DNA from: Oharaeibacter diazotrophicus
GTDB taxonomy: Bacteria > Pseudomonadota > Alphaproteobacteria > Rhizobiales > Pleomorphomonadaceae
Direction of reading: 5' to 3'
Length of the DNA stretch: 64,000 nt
NCBI RefSeq assembly: GCF_004362745.1
Contig: NZ_SNXY01000009.1
Coordinates: forward strand, 124,001 to 188,000
The translations under genes and the position numbers were made by a program. Shown piece after piece: positions 62,318 through 64,000 of this stretch. Each line of letters opens with the position of its first letter. Position 1 is the stretch's first letter. The notes below the pieces were generated by a model. The model had not been told where the DNA came from, did no database searches, and saw nothing but the letters and a program-made list of their open reading frames with translations.

Positions 62318-62893
62318 GTGCTCCGCGTCCTGCGCCTCCTGATCGCCGCGACCATCGGCGCCGTGCTGGGTCTCGGCTCGGTGAAGGCGATTCTCGACGA
62401 TCCCCGGGCCGATTTCGCCGTGGCGATCGGGCCTTGGCGGCTCGGGTCGGGGGCGGCGGGCGACCCTTACGCCGCGGCGCGGATCGCGCGGGCCGGGATG
62501 GTCGGGCTCGGGGCGGCCGAGGGCACCGCCTTCTCGGCGCGCACGGATTCGAACGGCGACCGGCTCGATCCCGCCTGCCACTACATGGTCGCCGGCGCGA
62601 TGCCGGCGGCCGACCTCTGGACCCTCGCGGTCACCGACGAGGACGGCCGTCCGCCGGTCAACCCGGCCGGCCGCGTCGGCTTCACCAGCCGCGACGCCGT
62701 CCGCGCCGCCGACGGCACCGTCGCGATCGGGCTCGGGCCGACGGTCCGCCCCCGCGACTTCGTGCCGACCGGCGACCTCTCCTCGCTCCGGCTGACGCTG
62801 CGCTTCTACGTCTCCGGCCTCGCCGGTCGGCTGCCGCGGGCGGACGAGATGCCGACGATCCTGAAGGTCGACTGCGGGAGCCGCCCGTCGTGA
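62318..62893 (+). CDS. DUF1214-domain protein with N-terminal membrane anchor
   Basis: 191 residues from GTG 62318 (MLRVLRLLIAATIGAVLGLG); TTG 62306 is an alternative start. One TM (LLIAATIGAVLGLGSV) and a C-terminal DUF1214-like domain: GLGAAEGTAFSARTDSNGDR, LWTLAVTDEDGRPPVNPAGR, SSLRLTLRFYVSGLAGRLPR. It is coupled to the next gene by GTGA overlap. The role is unknown; DUF1214 often occurs with DUF1254. Confidence 0.82.
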   Translation: MLRVLRLLIAATIGAVLGLGSVKAILDDPRADFAVAIGPWRLGSGAAGDPYAAARIARAGMVGLGAAEGTAFSARTDSNGDRLDPACHYMVAGAMPAADLWTLAVTDEDGRPPVNPAGRVGFTSRDAVRAADGTVAIGLGPTVRPRDFVPTGDLSSLRLTLRFYVSGLAGRLPRADEMPTILKVDCGSRPS

Positions 62894-63462
62894 TCGGCAA
62901 GATCGTCCGCGCCGTGCTCGGCGGCCTGTTCCTCGCCGGCTTCGTCCACATCGTCGCCGTGCTGGCGATCCCGGTGCTCGCCGAGCGCGACGCCGTCGCC
63001 CGCGTCGCCGCCGCCCTCGCGGTGGACGAAGACGGCGCGCCCGCACCCGGCGACGGCTTCCGCGCGATCCCCGCCGACGGCTCGGTGCTGCCGGACCTCG
63101 ACCCCGCCTTCGTCCACGTGGTCTGCCCGTTCACGGCCGCCGACGGCACCGTCGACGTCGCCGGGGCGATGCCGGACACGATCTGGTCGCTGGCGGTGGT
63201 GGCGCGCGGGGCCGGGATCGTCGCCGCCTACGAGCACACCGCGGCGGTCGACGGACGGATCGAGGTGCTGGTCGGCAGTCCCGAGGCGGTCGAGACGATC
63301 CGGCTCGCCCGCGCCGCCGGCGGCACCGACACCGCCAACTACGCCGCCGTCGACACCGACCGCGGCTTCGTGCTCTTGCGCGCCTTCGCCGACGCCGACC
63401 ATCCGCCCGAGGCGCTGCGCGCCGCGCTGACCGCGGTCTCCTGTCGGCCGCTGGACGAGTGA
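62890..63462 (+). CDS. Membrane-anchored partner of the DUF1214 protein (DUF1254-like N-region)
   Basis: 190 residues from GTG 62890. N-terminal TM (IVRAVLGGLFLAGFVHIVAVL), then LAIPVLAERDAVARVAAALA, FVHVVCPFTAADGTVDVAGA, SLAVVARGAGIVAAYEHTA and NYAAVDTDRGFVLLRAFADA. The layout recalls the short DUF1254-related proteins found with DUF1214 partners. Function unknown. Start chosen for the 4 bp overlap. Confidence 0.75.
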   Translation: MIGKIVRAVLGGLFLAGFVHIVAVLAIPVLAERDAVARVAAALAVDEDGAPAPGDGFRAIPADGSVLPDLDPAFVHVVCPFTAADGTVDVAGAMPDTIWSLAVVARGAGIVAAYEHTAAVDGRIEVLVGSPEAVETIRLARAAGGTDTANYAAVDTDRGFVLLRAFADADHPPEALRAALTAVSCRPLDE

Positions 63463-63470
63463 TCCCGAGT

Positions 63471-63582
63471 TCGCAAAGTTCCGACCTCTGGTCGGAGCTT
63501 TGCGAGCGAGGAGCGCCCGACCGGGCGCCGGCCGGATGGCCGAACCCCCGCAAAGTCCCGACGAGTCGGGAATTTGCGGGAC
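63471..63582. repeat. Dispersed two-hairpin intergenic repeat, copy 6
   Basis: Hairpin one CGCAAAGTTCCGACC..GGTCGGAGCTTTGCG, core GCGCCCGACCGGGCGCCGGCC, hairpin two CCCGCAAAGTCCCGAC..GTCGGGAATTTGCGGG. It lies at the convergent 3' ends of two genes. Confidence 0.85.
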
Positions 63583-63597
63583 TGGTATGACTCCGCC

Positions 63598-64000
63598 CTA
63601 TTTCTGCAGCACCGGCTGGTCGAACGGGTCCGGGCCCTTCAGGAGGCGCGAGTGCCGTGCGTCGGCCCAGCGCAGCACGCCCTTGCGCGGCGCGGCGGCC
63701 TCGCAGCGGGTCGAGGCCAGGGCGTCGTAGGCGCGGTTGACCTCCCAGAGCTGGTCGGACGGTGTCTCCACGGTGAGATGGTCGATGGCGTAGCGGTAGG
63801 AGCGCAGCCGGTAGGCGAGCGCGCGCCAGACCCAGGACATCACGCCCTCGTTCTCCTCGACGCGCTCGTAGGCGTCGTCGACGAAGCTCGTCTCGAGGGC
63901 GTCGCCCTGTCGCTCCAGCGCGGCGATGCGTTCGGTGTCGGTGGTGCGCACCTTCGCCGCGATGGCGCAGAACGGCGGCACCAGCATCGCGTCGCCGGTC
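63598..64000 (-). CDS. Hypothetical protein, 5' end beyond window
   Basis: The frame is open to the right edge. An ATG at 63987 (MLVPPFCAIAAKV, 129 residues) is possible, but the upstream codons (TGDA) read on and the true start may lie outside. Visible: a helical region RIAALERQGDALETSFVDDA, YERVEENEGVMSWVWRALAY and RLRSYRYAIDHLTVETPSDQ, then RCEAAAPRKGVLRWADAR. No family is recognised. Confidence 0.65.
   Translation of the reverse strand, partial: TGDAMLVPPFCAIAAKVRTTDTERIAALERQGDALETSFVDDAYERVEENEGVMSWVWRALAYRLRSYRYAIDHLTVETPSDQLWEVNRAYDALASTRCEAAAPRKGVLRWADARHSRLLKGPDPFDQPVLQK

Overview
The window is about 70% GC and looks like the chromosome of a Hyphomicrobiales (Rhizobiales) alphaproteobacterium. 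The markers are a FeuN-FeuP-FeuQ-type signalling locus, a fused TrpE(G) behind a Trp-rich trpL leader, the degP / response regulator / kinase / glnE gene order, and a gene transfer agent (GTA) cluster laid out like that of Rhodobacter capsulatus (RcGTA). Because of the GC content, most long antisense reading frames are shadows of real genes. I saw no rRNA, tRNA, IS element, integrase or CRISPR array.

Bases 1-10,600 hold most of a reductive pyrimidine / beta-alanine degradation locus: mmsA (cut by the left edge), an omega-amino acid:pyruvate aminotransferase, rutR, preA and preT. An XRE-cupin regulator, a lower-GC Mrr-like endonuclease, an EamA transporter and a secreted GH5-like glycosidase sit among them. 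Bases 10,800-22,300 carry a secreted glycine-rich protein, trpE(G) with a complete attenuator (leader peptide with three consecutive Trp codons, antiterminator, terminator), a small secreted protein, pepN, a PdhS-like sensor kinase and two small membrane-associated proteins.

Bases 22,300-38,400 are housekeeping and signalling genes: glnE with its upstream two-component pair and degP, a ccmI-E-F-H cytochrome c maturation operon, a large unrecognised protein, a glycine-zipper lipoprotein, and feuQ-feuP-feuN.

Bases 38,450-57,900 are the GTA cluster on the minus strand, running right to left: terminases (g1, g2), portal (g3), two small proteins, prohead protease (g4), capsid (g5), connector (g6), tail terminator (g8), major tail protein (g9), g10/g10.1, tape measure (g11), g12, g13, g14, g15, a DUF2793 protein ending in seven propeller-like repeats, and a 61-residue protein. 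The cluster has several unusual points. Two plus-strand genes separate g2 from g3, and a plus-strand DUF465 gene separates g11 from g12. No g7 is present. g15 has an in-frame amber codon at a conserved position. The g10.1 tail-chaperone frame has no start codon of its own but lies -1 to g10 across a canonical C CCU UUC slippery heptamer. A strong sigma70-like promoter upstream of g1 is followed at once by an intrinsic terminator. Copies of a dispersed two-hairpin repeat lie inside the cluster.

Bases 57,960-64,000 hold a small secreted protein, a YcgN-family protein, a class A penicillin-binding protein, a RES/Xre toxin-antitoxin pair, a DUF1214 gene with a small partner, and a gene cut by the right edge.
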